This document shows, piece by piece, positions 7,738-16,094 of a stretch of DNA of 64,000 bases (its first letter is position 1; every line of letters begins with the position of its first letter). The translations under genes and the position numbers were made by a program. Source of the stretch: Alphaproteobacteria bacterium (GTDB lineage Bacteria > Pseudomonadota > Alphaproteobacteria > Caulobacterales > Hyphomonadaceae); NCBI GenBank assembly GCA_016125405.1, contig WGLW01000034.1, positions 38,449 to 102,448 on the forward strand. Direction: 5' to 3'. A model generated the notes under the pieces. The model saw nothing but the letters and a program-made list of their open reading frames with translations. It did not search any database and had not been told where the DNA came from.

Positions 7738-8697
7738 ATGCCGGATACGGGCCTGCTTGAAACCGTCACGCAGGACGCCTGGCCATCGCGCATCGATCCC
7801 GCGCCGCGCTGGATCGGCCGCACAGGACCGACCGTGCGCTCGGCCTGGTCGCCAAAATCGCCGCTGACAAAAGAGCAGCACGAATGCTTCGAACGCGACG
7901 GCTTCGTCGTGCTGAAGAACCTGTTCAAGCCTGCTGAAATCGCGGCCCTGCAGGACGAACTCGCTCACCTGCGCGCGGACCAGTCCTCGCTGGAAGCCGA
8001 CACCATCATCCGCGAGCCGTCGGACGATGACGCGATCCGCTCGATCTTCGCGATCCATCGCCAGAGCGCGCTGTTCAACCGCCTCGCCAGCGACCAGCGG
8101 CTGGTCGACATCGCGCGACACGTCCTCGCCGACGAAGCCTACATCCACCAGTCGCGCCTCAACTACAAACCGGGCTTCCGCGGCAAGGAGTTCTACTGGC
8201 ACTCCGACTTCGAGACCTGGCACGTCGAGGACGGCATGCCGGACATGCGCGCCATATCGATCTCGATCCTGCTGACCGAAAACCGCGACGTGAACGGCCC
8301 GCTGATGCTGATGCCCGGGTCACACCGCAACTACATCACCTGCGTCGGCGAAACGCCGGAAGACCATTTCAGGAAGTCACTGCGCAAGCAGGAATATGGC
8401 GTCCCGGACGAAGACAGCCTGAGGAAGCTGGCGACAGAAGGCGGCATCGCATCGCCCACCGGCCCGGCCGGCACGGTGGTGATCTTCGATTGCAACACCA
8501 TGCACGGCTCGAACGGCAACATCACGCCGCTGCCGCGGGCCAACGCCTTCCTCGTCTACAACGCCGTGTCGAACGCCCTGCTCGATCCCTTCGGACCGAA
8601 GAAGCCGCGCCCGGATTATATCGCGGCCCGCAAGGAAACCCGCGCGCTGAAGCCGGTCGCAGGCGAGATCGAAGCGGCGGGCCGCCGGGGCGGCTGA
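7738..8697 (+). CDS. ectD: Ectoine hydroxylase EctD
   Basis: A 319-residue non-haem Fe(II)/2-oxoglutarate dioxygenase of the PhyH type, which converts ectoine to 5-hydroxyectoine. The iron-binding triad is His155 and Asp157 (EFYWHSDFETWH) and His256 (CNTMHGSNGN). The 2-oxoglutarate-binding region MLMPGSHRNYI is present. The EctD signature covering IHQSRLNYKPGF is intact, which separates it from other PhyH enzymes. It follows ectC by 1 bp. The cell should therefore make both ectoine and hydroxyectoine. No specialised aspartokinase (Ask_Ect) gene follows, unlike many ectoine clusters. Confidence 0.95.
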   Translation: MPDTGLLETVTQDAWPSRIDPAPRWIGRTGPTVRSAWSPKSPLTKEQHECFERDGFVVLKNLFKPAEIAALQDELAHLRADQSSLEADTIIREPSDDDAIRSIFAIHRQSALFNRLASDQRLVDIARHVLADEAYIHQSRLNYKPGFRGKEFYWHSDFETWHVEDGMPDMRAISISILLTENRDVNGPLMLMPGSHRNYITCVGETPEDHFRKSLRKQEYGVPDEDSLRKLATEGGIASPTGPAGTVVIFDCNTMHGSNGNITPLPRANAFLVYNAVSNALLDPFGPKKPRPDYIAARKETRALKPVAGEIEAAGRRGG

Positions 8698-8700
8698 CCC

Positions 8701-10089
8701 ATGGCGGCGGCGCGTCCTGCATTCGCGAGCGGACGCGCCGAATTCGGGCGGACGCTCACAGACTACCGCAACCTCGCCGCGATCATCGGCGGGCTCGCTC
8801 TCATGCAGGCGGGCGTCGCCGCGCTCAGCGCCTTCGCGCCGCTGGCGCTGGTTGCGCGCGGCGCGGACCCGTTCGGCATCGGCGTCGCCGCCGCCGGCTA
8901 TGGCTGCGGATTCCTTCTCGGCGCCCTGCGCGCGGTGCCGGCCGTCCGCGCCATCGGCCATGTCCGCGCCTTCGCGGGCTTCGCCGCCATCGCCGCCATC
9001 GCCTCGCTGTCCCTCTTCGCCCTCCACGACCTTGCGCCGTGGGTCGCGATCCAGGTCGTGCTCGGCTTCTGCGTCTCGACGCTTCTGACCGCCGGTGAAA
9101 GCTGGATCGCAGATCTCGCGCCGCAGGAAAGGCGCGGATCGTTGCTCGCCTTCTACCTGGTGATCTCCAAGGTCGGGCAGATCGCGGGTCCCATCACCAT
9201 CGCGGCGCTCGCGCCGGGCGAGGCGTCCGGCTTCATGATCATCGGCGCCCTCTTCGCCGCCAGCCTCGTGCCCGTCAGCGTCACCCGGCGCGGCCAGCCG
9301 ACGCCGCCCTCCGCCGAAGCCTTCGGACTGAAGGACCTGTGGCGCGTTGCGCCCGCCGCCGTGATGGCTGGATTGATGGCGGGCGCCGTCAACGGATCGG
9401 TGCTGGCGCTATACGCCATCTTCGCCTCCAGTCACGGCGCCGGCGCGGGGCTTGGCGCCGCCGCCGCCTTCAACGGCGCAATCGCGCTCGGCGCTGTCGC
9501 CGCGCAATGGCCGGCCGGCATGCTTTCGGACCGCATCGACCGACGCATCGTCATCGCGGCCCTCGCCGGCGCCGGGTGCATCGCATCGCTCGCGCTGGCG
9601 TTTGCGGGCGGCGTCCTGCCGTGGAGCGGGATCCTGGTGCTCGCGGCCTGCTGGGGCGCGGGCTCGATGTCCTTCTACGGTGTCGCCGTCGCCCACGCGG
9701 CGGACCGTGCGGCGCCCGGACAGGCGACCGGCATGATGGCCGGCATCCTCGTCGTCTGGGCCGTCGGCGCCCTCATCGGCCCGCTGCTTGCCGGTCTCGC
9801 CATGTCGACGCCGCTTGGCCCGGGCGGCCTCTTCGCCTACGCGGCCTGCGGCCTTCTCATCCTCGCCATCGCCATGTTCGTGCGCCGCGTCCATGCGCCG
9901 GCCTTCGGCCTTGGCGACAAGACGCCCTTCTCCGCCGTTCCCGCCACCAGCGTACTCGTCGCCGCACTCGATCCGCGCGCCGACGACGATCCGCAGCTCG
10001 ACCTCTTCGACCCCGCGCAAAGCCAATCCGCGGATGCAGCGCCTGCGCCTGCGCCAGCTGAAATCCAGACCCCGGAACATACGCCATGA
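8701..10089 (+). CDS. MFS transporter in the ectoine operon
   Basis: A 462-residue major facilitator protein with about 12 membrane helices. The loop-2/3-type motif is weak, but GMLSDRIDRRIV (about 278-289) is a clear cytoplasmic-loop motif between the two halves. ESWIADLAPQERRGSLLA (about 132-149) resembles the YcaD/sugar-efflux branch of MFS. A hydrophilic C-terminal tail of some 60 residues is rich in Asp, Pro and Ala. It starts 3 bp after ectD and overlaps the next transporter by ATGA, so it is almost certainly co-transcribed with ectABCD. Export of ectoine or hydroxyectoine, for instance on osmotic downshift, is a possible role by context only. Confidence 0.85.
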   Translation: MAAARPAFASGRAEFGRTLTDYRNLAAIIGGLALMQAGVAALSAFAPLALVARGADPFGIGVAAAGYGCGFLLGALRAVPAVRAIGHVRAFAGFAAIAAIASLSLFALHDLAPWVAIQVVLGFCVSTLLTAGESWIADLAPQERRGSLLAFYLVISKVGQIAGPITIAALAPGEASGFMIIGALFAASLVPVSVTRRGQPTPPSAEAFGLKDLWRVAPAAVMAGLMAGAVNGSVLALYAIFASSHGAGAGLGAAAAFNGAIALGAVAAQWPAGMLSDRIDRRIVIAALAGAGCIASLALAFAGGVLPWSGILVLAACWGAGSMSFYGVAVAHAADRAAPGQATGMMAGILVVWAVGALIGPLLAGLAMSTPLGPGGLFAYAACGLLILAIAMFVRRVHAPAFGLGDKTPFSAVPATSVLVAALDPRADDDPQLDLFDPAQSQSADAAPAPAPAEIQTPEHTP

Positions 10090-11549
10090 CCCTGACCCTT
10101 CTCGCCTTTCTTCTTTGTCTTGGCGCCTTCGTCGCCATCGGGCTCGCCTCCGTGCGCAAGTCGAGCGCATCGAACGAGGACTATTACCTCGCAAGCCGCA
10201 GCGTGCGTCCGTGGCTCGCCGGGCTCTCGGCCGTGGCGACCAACAATTCCGGCTACATGTTCATCGGCGTCATCGGCTTCACCTACACCACGGGGCTGGC
10301 CGCCATCTGGCTGATGATCGGCTGGATCGCGGGCGACTTCCTCGCTTCGCTGTTCGTCCACCGCCGGCTGCGCGAAGTCACCGGCGCAACGGGCGAGGTG
10401 TCGTTCTCCGCCGTCGTTGCGCGCTGGGCGGGCAAGGACTTCCGCCTCTGGCGCCGCATCTCGGCGCTGCTGTCCGTGATCTTCCTCGGCGCATATTCCG
10501 CCGCCCAGGTCGCCGCCGGCGGCAAGGCGCTGCAGGGCGTGCTCGGCTGGTCGCCGGAAATGGGCGCGATCATTTCCGCCGGCCTTATCCTCGCCTACAG
10601 CGCGGTCGGCGGCATCCGCGCCTCGATCTGGACCGACGCGGCGCAGTCCTTCGTCATGATGTTCGCGATGACGCTGCTGCTCGGCGTCGCCGTCGCCGCG
10701 CGGGGCGGACTGGGCGCATCGGTCGGCGAGATGAGCGACATCCCCGGCTTCCTCAATCTCTTTCCCACCGAGGTCCTGTTCCCGGGCGCCATCGGCGTCG
10801 CGCTCTTCATCATCGGCTGGATGGCGGCGGGCGTCAGCGTGATCGGCCAGCCGCACATCATGATCCGCTTCATGGCGCTGGAGAAGCCGTCCGACATGCT
10901 GGCGGCGCGCGCGTGGTACTATTCGTATTTCACGATCTTCTACGGCCTCGCCACCGGCGTCGGCCTGATGTCGCGCCTCTACCTGCCCGACCTTGCCCAT
11001 CTCGATCCGGAACTGGCGCTGCCCACCATGTCGGTGCAGCTCCTGCCGCCGCTGCTGGTTGGCGTCATGCTCGCGGGGATTTTCGCCGCCACCATGTCGA
11101 CGGCGGATTCGCTCGTGCTGAGCTGTTCGGCGGCGATCACTCACGACCTCTCGCCACAGAAGCTCCAGAAGCCGTGGATGATGAAAGCCGCGACCGCGGG
11201 CGTCACGCTGCTCGCCCTGTTGTTCGCGCTGTCCGGATCGCGCAGCGTCTTCAGCCTGGTGATCCTCGCCTGGTCGACGCTGGCTTGCGCCTTCGGTCCC
11301 CTCATCGCCCTGCTGGCGATGCGGCGGCGCGTGGGACAGCCGGTCGCCATCGGTCTGATGATCCTCGGCGTCGCCATCGCCCTCGCCTGGCGCCAGATGG
11401 GCTGGCAGGACATGGTCTATGAAGGCCTGCCGGGCATGGTGGCGCCCTTCATCGTCGGCTGGGCCCTGAGCAAGCCGGTCGAAGCCGCCGAGACCGGCAA
11501 GACCGAAGACGATGTTCCCGGCGCGGCGCGGTCCGGCGCCAAGGGCTGA
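10086..11549 (+). CDS. Sodium:solute symporter (SSS family) in the ectoine operon
   Basis: A 487-residue transporter with about 13 membrane helices in the LeuT-like SSS fold. NEDYYLASRSVRPWLAGLSAVATNNSGYM is the conserved N-terminal signature; sodium-site serines lie in the later segment IFAATMSTADSLVLSCSAAITHDL (about 337-360). The closest named relatives are PutP-type proline/betaine importers. Its ATG overlaps the MFS stop (ATGA). Placed at the end of ectABCD, it probably takes up a compatible solute such as ectoine or proline using the sodium gradient; the substrate is inferred from context. No strong terminator was seen after it. Confidence 0.87.
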   Translation: MTLTLLAFLLCLGAFVAIGLASVRKSSASNEDYYLASRSVRPWLAGLSAVATNNSGYMFIGVIGFTYTTGLAAIWLMIGWIAGDFLASLFVHRRLREVTGATGEVSFSAVVARWAGKDFRLWRRISALLSVIFLGAYSAAQVAAGGKALQGVLGWSPEMGAIISAGLILAYSAVGGIRASIWTDAAQSFVMMFAMTLLLGVAVAARGGLGASVGEMSDIPGFLNLFPTEVLFPGAIGVALFIIGWMAAGVSVIGQPHIMIRFMALEKPSDMLAARAWYYSYFTIFYGLATGVGLMSRLYLPDLAHLDPELALPTMSVQLLPPLLVGVMLAGIFAATMSTADSLVLSCSAAITHDLSPQKLQKPWMMKAATAGVTLLALLFALSGSRSVFSLVILAWSTLACAFGPLIALLAMRRRVGQPVAIGLMILGVAIALAWRQMGWQDMVYEGLPGMVAPFIVGWALSKPVEAAETGKTEDDVPGAARSGAKG

Positions 11550-11618
11550 CGCTTCGACCCCTGCGGGCTATGCAGCGGACGCCGGCCTGGCCTCGCCGCC
11601 GCCCGCCGCAGGGAGACC

Positions 11619-12467
11619 ATGAGCACGCCTTCCGCCCAGCTGTTCTCCACGGCGTCCGCCGACGGGCGCCGGCTTCGCGTCTGGCTCGCCGCGCTTGCCG
11701 GGGTGCTGCTCGCCGCCTGTGCAAGCGCGCCGCCGCCCGCCAGCGGTCCGGCATCGGGACCGGCATTGGGCGAAGCGCCACGACTTGCGGCCCGCCCCTC
11801 GACACAGCAGCCTGCGTCCGAAGCCAGAACCGGGATCACGCGCCTCACGGACGGAACCAGCGCGGAGCTCTACGTGCCGCGCACCTACCGGCCAGATCAG
11901 CCTGCGCCCTTTCTCCTGTTGCTGCATGGCGCAACCGGACGCGGCGCGGACATGATCGACCACTTTCGCCACGACGCCGATGTGCGGGGCGTGATCCTGC
12001 TGGCGCCGGACTCGGAGGGCACGACATGGGATGTCGTGCAGTCCTTCGTGCGCGGCAGATCCACGGGGGCGCCCACGCGATACGGCGCCGATGTGCCCCG
12101 CATCGACGCGGCGCTCACCGCCGTCTTTTCGCGCTACGCCATTGATCCCGCGCGCACCGGCGTGCTCGGCGTATCCGACGGCGCCGGCTATGCCTTGGCG
12201 CTGGGAACCAACAACCCGGCGCTCTTCCCGCGCGTCATCGCGCTGTCGCCCGGATTCATCATGCCCGTCGAAGCCACGCAGCGCGCGCGCATCTTCATCG
12301 CGCATGGACGGCAGGACCGCATCCTGCCGGTGGACGTCACGACCACGACCATCGTTCCCGCCCTGCGCGCCGCCGGCTTCGACGTCACGCTCGACCTGTT
12401 CAATGGCGGCCATAACTGGCCGCGTCCGGTCACCGACGCCGCGATGAGCTGGTTCCTGACGCCATGA
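11619..12467 (+). CDS. Alpha/beta hydrolase lipoprotein (PHB-depolymerase-like esterase)
   Basis: A 282-residue protein with an N-terminal signal and lipobox LAAC (Cys34), followed by a Pro/Ala-rich linker, so it is probably tethered to a membrane. The catalytic domain has LLLLHGATGRG (oxyanion), GVSDGAG with nucleophile Ser186, Asp233 (HGRQDRILP) and His265 (GGHNWPRP). The pattern is that of feruloyl-esterase/PHB-depolymerase-like hydrolases. Substrate unknown. It begins 70 bp after the symporter gene and ends in a hairpin terminator shared with the next, convergent gene. Confidence 0.82.
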   Translation: MSTPSAQLFSTASADGRRLRVWLAALAGVLLAACASAPPPASGPASGPALGEAPRLAARPSTQQPASEARTGITRLTDGTSAELYVPRTYRPDQPAPFLLLLHGATGRGADMIDHFRHDADVRGVILLAPDSEGTTWDVVQSFVRGRSTGAPTRYGADVPRIDAALTAVFSRYAIDPARTGVLGVSDGAGYALALGTNNPALFPRVIALSPGFIMPVEATQRARIFIAHGRQDRILPVDVTTTTIVPALRAAGFDVTLDLFNGGHNWPRPVTDAAMSWFLTP

Positions 12468-12470
12468 AAA

Positions 12471-12500
12471 AGGCCGGCCCGCGTCGCCACGGGCCGGCCT
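12471..12500. terminator. Bidirectional intrinsic terminator
   Basis: An 11-bp perfect stem (12471-12481 with 12490-12500) with an 8-nt loop lies between convergent genes. On the minus strand it is followed by TTTTT, making a textbook terminator for the leftward hydrolase gene. On the plus strand the tail is weak (CTTC). Confidence 0.82.
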
Positions 12501-12518
12501 CTTCAAAGTCTGCCGTGG

Positions 12519-13652
12519 CTAGCCCCGCGACCCGAACGGACCGGCTGCCGGTTTCGGCGGCGGAGGGGGCGACCACGACCCGTTGGCGATCTTGCCGCCC
12601 TTGGCCGACAGCGCCAGCGTCACCAGCTTCTCCGTCACGTTGGGCTCGAGCCCTTCGGTGTGTCCCTTCTGAAGCCGCAGCACGTCCGCCACCACACGAC
12701 CGCCCTTGCAGTTCGGGAAAACGAACACCTGCGCCCGGCCCGAGCGCGGATAGTGTCCCCAGCCGTCTGTGCCGGGATCCTGCCGCGTCGCATCCCACAC
12801 ATAGCCGGGCTTGGGATCGATCACGTTGTCTTCTTCCTTGCGGGCGCTGCATCCGTACTTCGTCGCCAGCGGCGATGTCGCTGCCGGAATTGTCTCGTTG
12901 GCGCCGTTCTCGAAGATGAAGGAATAATCGCACGCACCCCCGGGCGGTCCGCCCGCATCCGCCGACGGCATGCGCAGCGGCGGCGGCGCCGGCTGCTTCT
13001 CGCCGGGAACCTGCTGGTAGACCGGCTTGCCGCCCTGGGCGAAACCCTTGCCTGCCGGCGTCACGTCGCCGACGCGTCCGCCCGACAGGCTGATGCGCAC
13101 ATCCACCTTGTCCTTGAAGTAGTCGGTGCACACGAGACGGCTTGAGGTCAGGCCGCCCTGGCTGTGCCCCGCCAGGATGAAGTGATCGACATTCGTTTTG
13201 CCGATCGCGCCGACGACCGAGTCGACGATGTTGTGCAGGTACTCATCGTCCGCCTCGCTCCAGTAGCGCACCGGCGAGCCCGGGGTGATCACCACCAGCT
13301 TGTACTTGTCCTTGTCGTCATAGAAGGGCGCGTAGTTGCGCTGCCAGTTGGCGTAGGAGCCATAGCCGTGCAGGCTCAACACGATGTTGACCTTGTCGCC
13401 CGGCTTGTAGCCTTTCGGGCAATCGAGGAAATACGGCCGCCGCGTCTTCATCTCCACCGTGTCGCCCGGCTGGGTGACGACCGCCTGGTCGCACATCGTG
13501 TCCGGGCAGTGATAGGCGGGCGGCGCATCGCAATTGACGCCAAGCAGCGAATGTTCGGGCGCAGCCGGCGCCTGCGCCATCGCGAGACCGGCGCTGACGA
13601 CGCTCGCCGACGCAAGAACCGCGCTGCGAAGCAGGCAGGATAGCAGTTTCAT
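12519..13652 (-). CDS. Secreted alpha/beta hydrolase
   Basis: A 377-residue protein with a Sec signal peptide (MKLLSCLLRSAVLASASVV, predicted cleavage after AMA in LAMAQA), so periplasmic or exported. The catalytic motifs are VLSLHGYGSYANW (oxyanion) and LAGHSQGGLTS, with nucleophile Ser164. The late His in LQKGHTEGL is a candidate base. Several Cys pairs (for example in NCDAPPAYHCPDTMCDQ) suggest disulfides. The C-terminus is proline-rich. The start was chosen at the signal peptide; the frame is open some 60 codons upstream without sense. It is convergent with the preceding lipoprotein hydrolase. Substrate not known. Confidence 0.8.
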   Translation of the reverse strand: MKLLSCLLRSAVLASASVVSAGLAMAQAPAAPEHSLLGVNCDAPPAYHCPDTMCDQAVVTQPGDTVEMKTRRPYFLDCPKGYKPGDKVNIVLSLHGYGSYANWQRNYAPFYDDKDKYKLVVITPGSPVRYWSEADDEYLHNIVDSVVGAIGKTNVDHFILAGHSQGGLTSSRLVCTDYFKDKVDVRISLSGGRVGDVTPAGKGFAQGGKPVYQQVPGEKQPAPPPLRMPSADAGGPPGGACDYSFIFENGANETIPAATSPLATKYGCSARKEEDNVIDPKPGYVWDATRQDPGTDGWGHYPRSGRAQVFVFPNCKGGRVVADVLRLQKGHTEGLEPNVTEKLVTLALSAKGGKIANGSWSPPPPPKPAAGPFGSRG

Positions 13653-13755
13653 GACATCACCCCGGATTTTTGCGGACGGAACATCCGCGATTGAGCATTT
13701 CCGTTCGGCCGCGCGCCCTCTCCGTCTCATGGAAGCGTGAACGCCGGCCGCCTTC

Positions 13756-13795
13756 CCTAGCGGTGCTAGGTTTAACGGCCTCTGCGGAAGGCCGT
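13756..13795. repeat. Two short palindromes between lysR and the secreted hydrolase
   Basis: CCTAGC-GGT-GCTAGG (13756-13770) and ACGGCCT-N7-AGGCCGT (13775-13795) are perfect inverted repeats. They lie downstream of the LysR gene and upstream of the hydrolase (both leftward). The second could end lysR transcription, though it has no T-run. Confidence 0.4.
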
Positions 13796-13854
13796 CAAGC
13801 AGGACGCGGGTAGCGTACGTCCGATCCAGCCGCAACCGCCCGCTGCGTGGCGGA

Positions 13855-14799
13855 TCACGACGATACGCGCGCGCCGTCGAGCACCAGCGTTTCGCGCGCC
13901 GTTTCGCGGATCACGCTGCGCACCCAGGCCAGCACCGGATCGGCGGCGCGCACGTGGCTCCACACAATCGTCAGCTCGAGATCGAGGTCCGGCAGCGGCG
14001 GCGTCTTCAGCACCAGCCCGAACTGGTCGGCGAACCGCGCCGCGAACACGCGCGACACGGTTGTCGCCATGTCTGTTCCGCCTACAACCGCCAGCGCCGC
14101 CATGAAGTGCGGCGTCACCAGCGCGATGCGCCGGTGCACGCCCGCCGCCGCCAGTTGCGCATCCAGCTCGGACTGGTTGTCGCCGAAGATGGACACGCCG
14201 ACATGCGAGACGCGACCATAATCCTCGATCGTCCATTTGCGCCGCGCCAGGGCGTGCCCCTTGCGCAGAACCAGCACGAGTTCGTCCCGGCCCAGGTTTT
14301 CGCTCTTCGCCCCGGGCGGCAGGGGCGAGGTCGAGACCGCGAAGGCAAGATCGAGCGCGCCGGTCTCCATGCGCCGCACCATGTCCGGCCCGTAGGCTTC
14401 GATGCGAATGTCGATGCCCGACGCCTCCTTCGCCAGCCGCGCCATCAGCGCCGGCGCCAGCAGGATGCTGTGCGGATCGGCGCCCGCGATACGCACCGTG
14501 CGCTCGACCTTCGCCGGATCGAATGTCGGTTCCTGGAACACGGCCTTCACATGATCCAGTGTCGGCGCAAGTCGCGTCGACAGCGCTTCGGCGCGCGGCG
14601 TCAGCGCGTAGCCGCCGCCCGGCACGCGCACCAGCAGCGTATCGCCGAGCACCTCGCGCAGCCGCGCCAGCGCCCGGCTCATGGCTGGCTGGCTCAGGCC
14701 CACATCGCTCGCGGCTTGGCTGACATTCCGCCGCCGCAACAGCGCTTCCAGCGCTGGCAGCAGGTTGAGGTCGAGGCCAGACAAATTCACTTCACGCAT
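13855..14799 (-). CDS. LysR-family transcriptional regulator
   Basis: A 314-residue LysR protein. The winged HTH is LLPALEALLRRRNVSQAASDVGLSQPAMSRALARLREVLGD (about 11-51), followed by the substrate-binding domain in two lobes. It is divergent from an SDR/epimerase gene, a classic LysR arrangement. The palindrome ATGCA-N14-TGCAT overlaps its own start codon, implying autoregulation. The ATG at 14799 gives the family length; the frame stays open far upstream across the divergent gene and was not used. The inducer is unknown. Confidence 0.88.
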   Translation of the reverse strand: MREVNLSGLDLNLLPALEALLRRRNVSQAASDVGLSQPAMSRALARLREVLGDTLLVRVPGGGYALTPRAEALSTRLAPTLDHVKAVFQEPTFDPAKVERTVRIAGADPHSILLAPALMARLAKEASGIDIRIEAYGPDMVRRMETGALDLAFAVSTSPLPPGAKSENLGRDELVLVLRKGHALARRKWTIEDYGRVSHVGVSIFGDNQSELDAQLAAAGVHRRIALVTPHFMAALAVVGGTDMATTVSRVFAARFADQFGLVLKTPPLPDLDLELTIVWSHVRAADPVLAWVRSVIRETARETLVLDGARVSS

Positions 14800-14821
14800 G
14801 CAAGTTATAATTACTATGCAT
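14798..14821. promoter_or_regulatory. LysR operator-like palindrome with TATAAT core
   Basis: ATGCA (14798-14802) and TGCAT (14817-14821) are inverted arms around an AT-rich core. The core contains TATAAT (14806-14811), a possible -10 box for the rightward SDR gene. The left arm overlaps the lysR start codon. Confidence 0.6.
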
Positions 14822-14880
14822 TTTTGATATGTCGAGTCCCGCCGTAAGTTCATCCTCGAAGCCAGTCGATGGAGATGGAT

Positions 14881-15870
14881 ATGAGCCAACGGAAAAACGG
14901 CCTTGTCACGGTGTTCGGATACGGCCCCACCGGCGAAGCGACGGTCGAGCGCCTGCTGGCCCGCGGCCAGCGCGTGCGGGTGGTCCAGCGCCGGCGCCCC
15001 GCCAACCTGCCGCCCGCCGCCGACTTTCAGGTTTGCGACGTTCTCAACGCCGATGACGTGAGGGCGGCGATGACCGGCGCCGAACAGGCCGTCATCACCA
15101 CCGGTTTCGAATACAGCGGCAAGGTCTGGAAACAGGCCTGGCCAAAGGCGATGGCGAACTTCATCGCCGCCGCAGAAGCCACCGGCGCCCGCATCGTGCA
15201 GATCGACAATCTCTACATGTACGGACCGCAGCGCCGGCCGCTCACCGAGGAGACGCCGCTCACCACCTATGGCGTGAAGCCGGCCGTGCGGGCGCAGGTC
15301 ACGCGGATGTGGATGACAGCGGCGGCCGCCGGCCGCATCAAATGGGCCTCGCTTCGCGCGCCTGATTTCTACGGCCCCGGCGTCGAGCGCTCGCATCTCG
15401 GAGATGTCGCTTTCGGACGGATCGGACAGGGCAAGGCGGCGATGCTGGTCATGCCGCCGGATACGCCGCACGCGGTGGCCTATGTGCCCGACATCGGCCG
15501 CGCCGCCGTCACGCTGCTCGATGCGCCGGACGACTCCTACGGCCAGGCCTGGCATGTTCCCTGCGCGCCGACGACCACGCCGCGCCGCATTCTCGAAATC
15601 GGCGCACGGGCGCTCGGCCAAAAGCTGAACGTCACCGCGATCCCGCTCTGGCTGCCGCCAGTCCTCGGCGCCTTCGTGCCCTTCATGAAGGAGGTCGCCG
15701 AAATGCGCTTCACCTGGAACCGTCCCTATCACGTCGATTCATCGAAGTTCGCCGCGCGCTTCTGGTCGGACGCAACACCCTTCGAAACGGGCGCGCGCCT
15801 TACCGCCCTGTCCTTCCGCCAGGCCGCTCAACCCGACGCGAACGCCGCGCCGGTTCACGCGCCCGCCTGA
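14881..15870 (+). CDS. NAD(P)-dependent epimerase/reductase (atypical SDR)
   Basis: A 329-residue extended/atypical SDR. The dinucleotide site is VTVFGYGPTGEATVERLL (about 9-26), a G-x-G-x-x-G loop. The conserved active-site region NLYMYGP (about 112-118) and VAYVPDIGRAAVTLL (about 201-215) are typical of NAD-dependent epimerase/dehydratase relatives. The Tyr-x-x-x-Lys pair is not in its usual place, so the reaction is uncertain. Three in-frame ATGs lie within 12 bp; 14881 is chosen because GGAG precedes it by 6 bp. It is divergent from lysR, which probably controls it. Confidence 0.82.
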   Translation: MSQRKNGLVTVFGYGPTGEATVERLLARGQRVRVVQRRRPANLPPAADFQVCDVLNADDVRAAMTGAEQAVITTGFEYSGKVWKQAWPKAMANFIAAAEATGARIVQIDNLYMYGPQRRPLTEETPLTTYGVKPAVRAQVTRMWMTAAAAGRIKWASLRAPDFYGPGVERSHLGDVAFGRIGQGKAAMLVMPPDTPHAVAYVPDIGRAAVTLLDAPDDSYGQAWHVPCAPTTTPRRILEIGARALGQKLNVTAIPLWLPPVLGAFVPFMKEVAEMRFTWNRPYHVDSSKFAARFWSDATPFETGARLTALSFRQAAQPDANAAPVHAPA

Positions 15871-15905
15871 TCACAAGACCTGACGCCGAAGCAGGTTGAC
15901 GGAGA

Positions 15906-15940
15906 GCCGGGCCAACGGCCGACAAGAGCCGGAGCCCGGC
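15906..15940 (+). terminator. Hairpin after the SDR gene
   Basis: GCCGGGC (15906-15912) pairs with GCCCGGC (15934-15940); an inner CGGC/GCCG stem extends it. The tail is only weakly T-rich, so this is a possible terminator. Confidence 0.45.
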
Positions 15941-16094
15941 CCATCTTCGCAAGGTTAACGAGGTCGCGCGGACGCATGACATCGGCCGCCACACAGATCG
16001 CCAGGAAAATCCCCACATATAACTCATGGAATTGTCTCGGGTCCCGATTGGTCTACTTTGAAGGCACAAGAGGGATCGACCCGGGGAGAAAAGC

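Noticed and set aside
9788..11422. A 544-codon frame on the plus strand over the MFS and SSS genes
   Set aside because: Same-strand shadow frame with Arg/Ala-rich, motif-free translation; the two transporter frames are clearly the coding ones.
13855..15732. Extension of the LysR gene to 625 codons
   Set aside because: The added N-terminus is antisense to the SDR gene and has no domain. The ATG at 14799 gives the normal LysR length.
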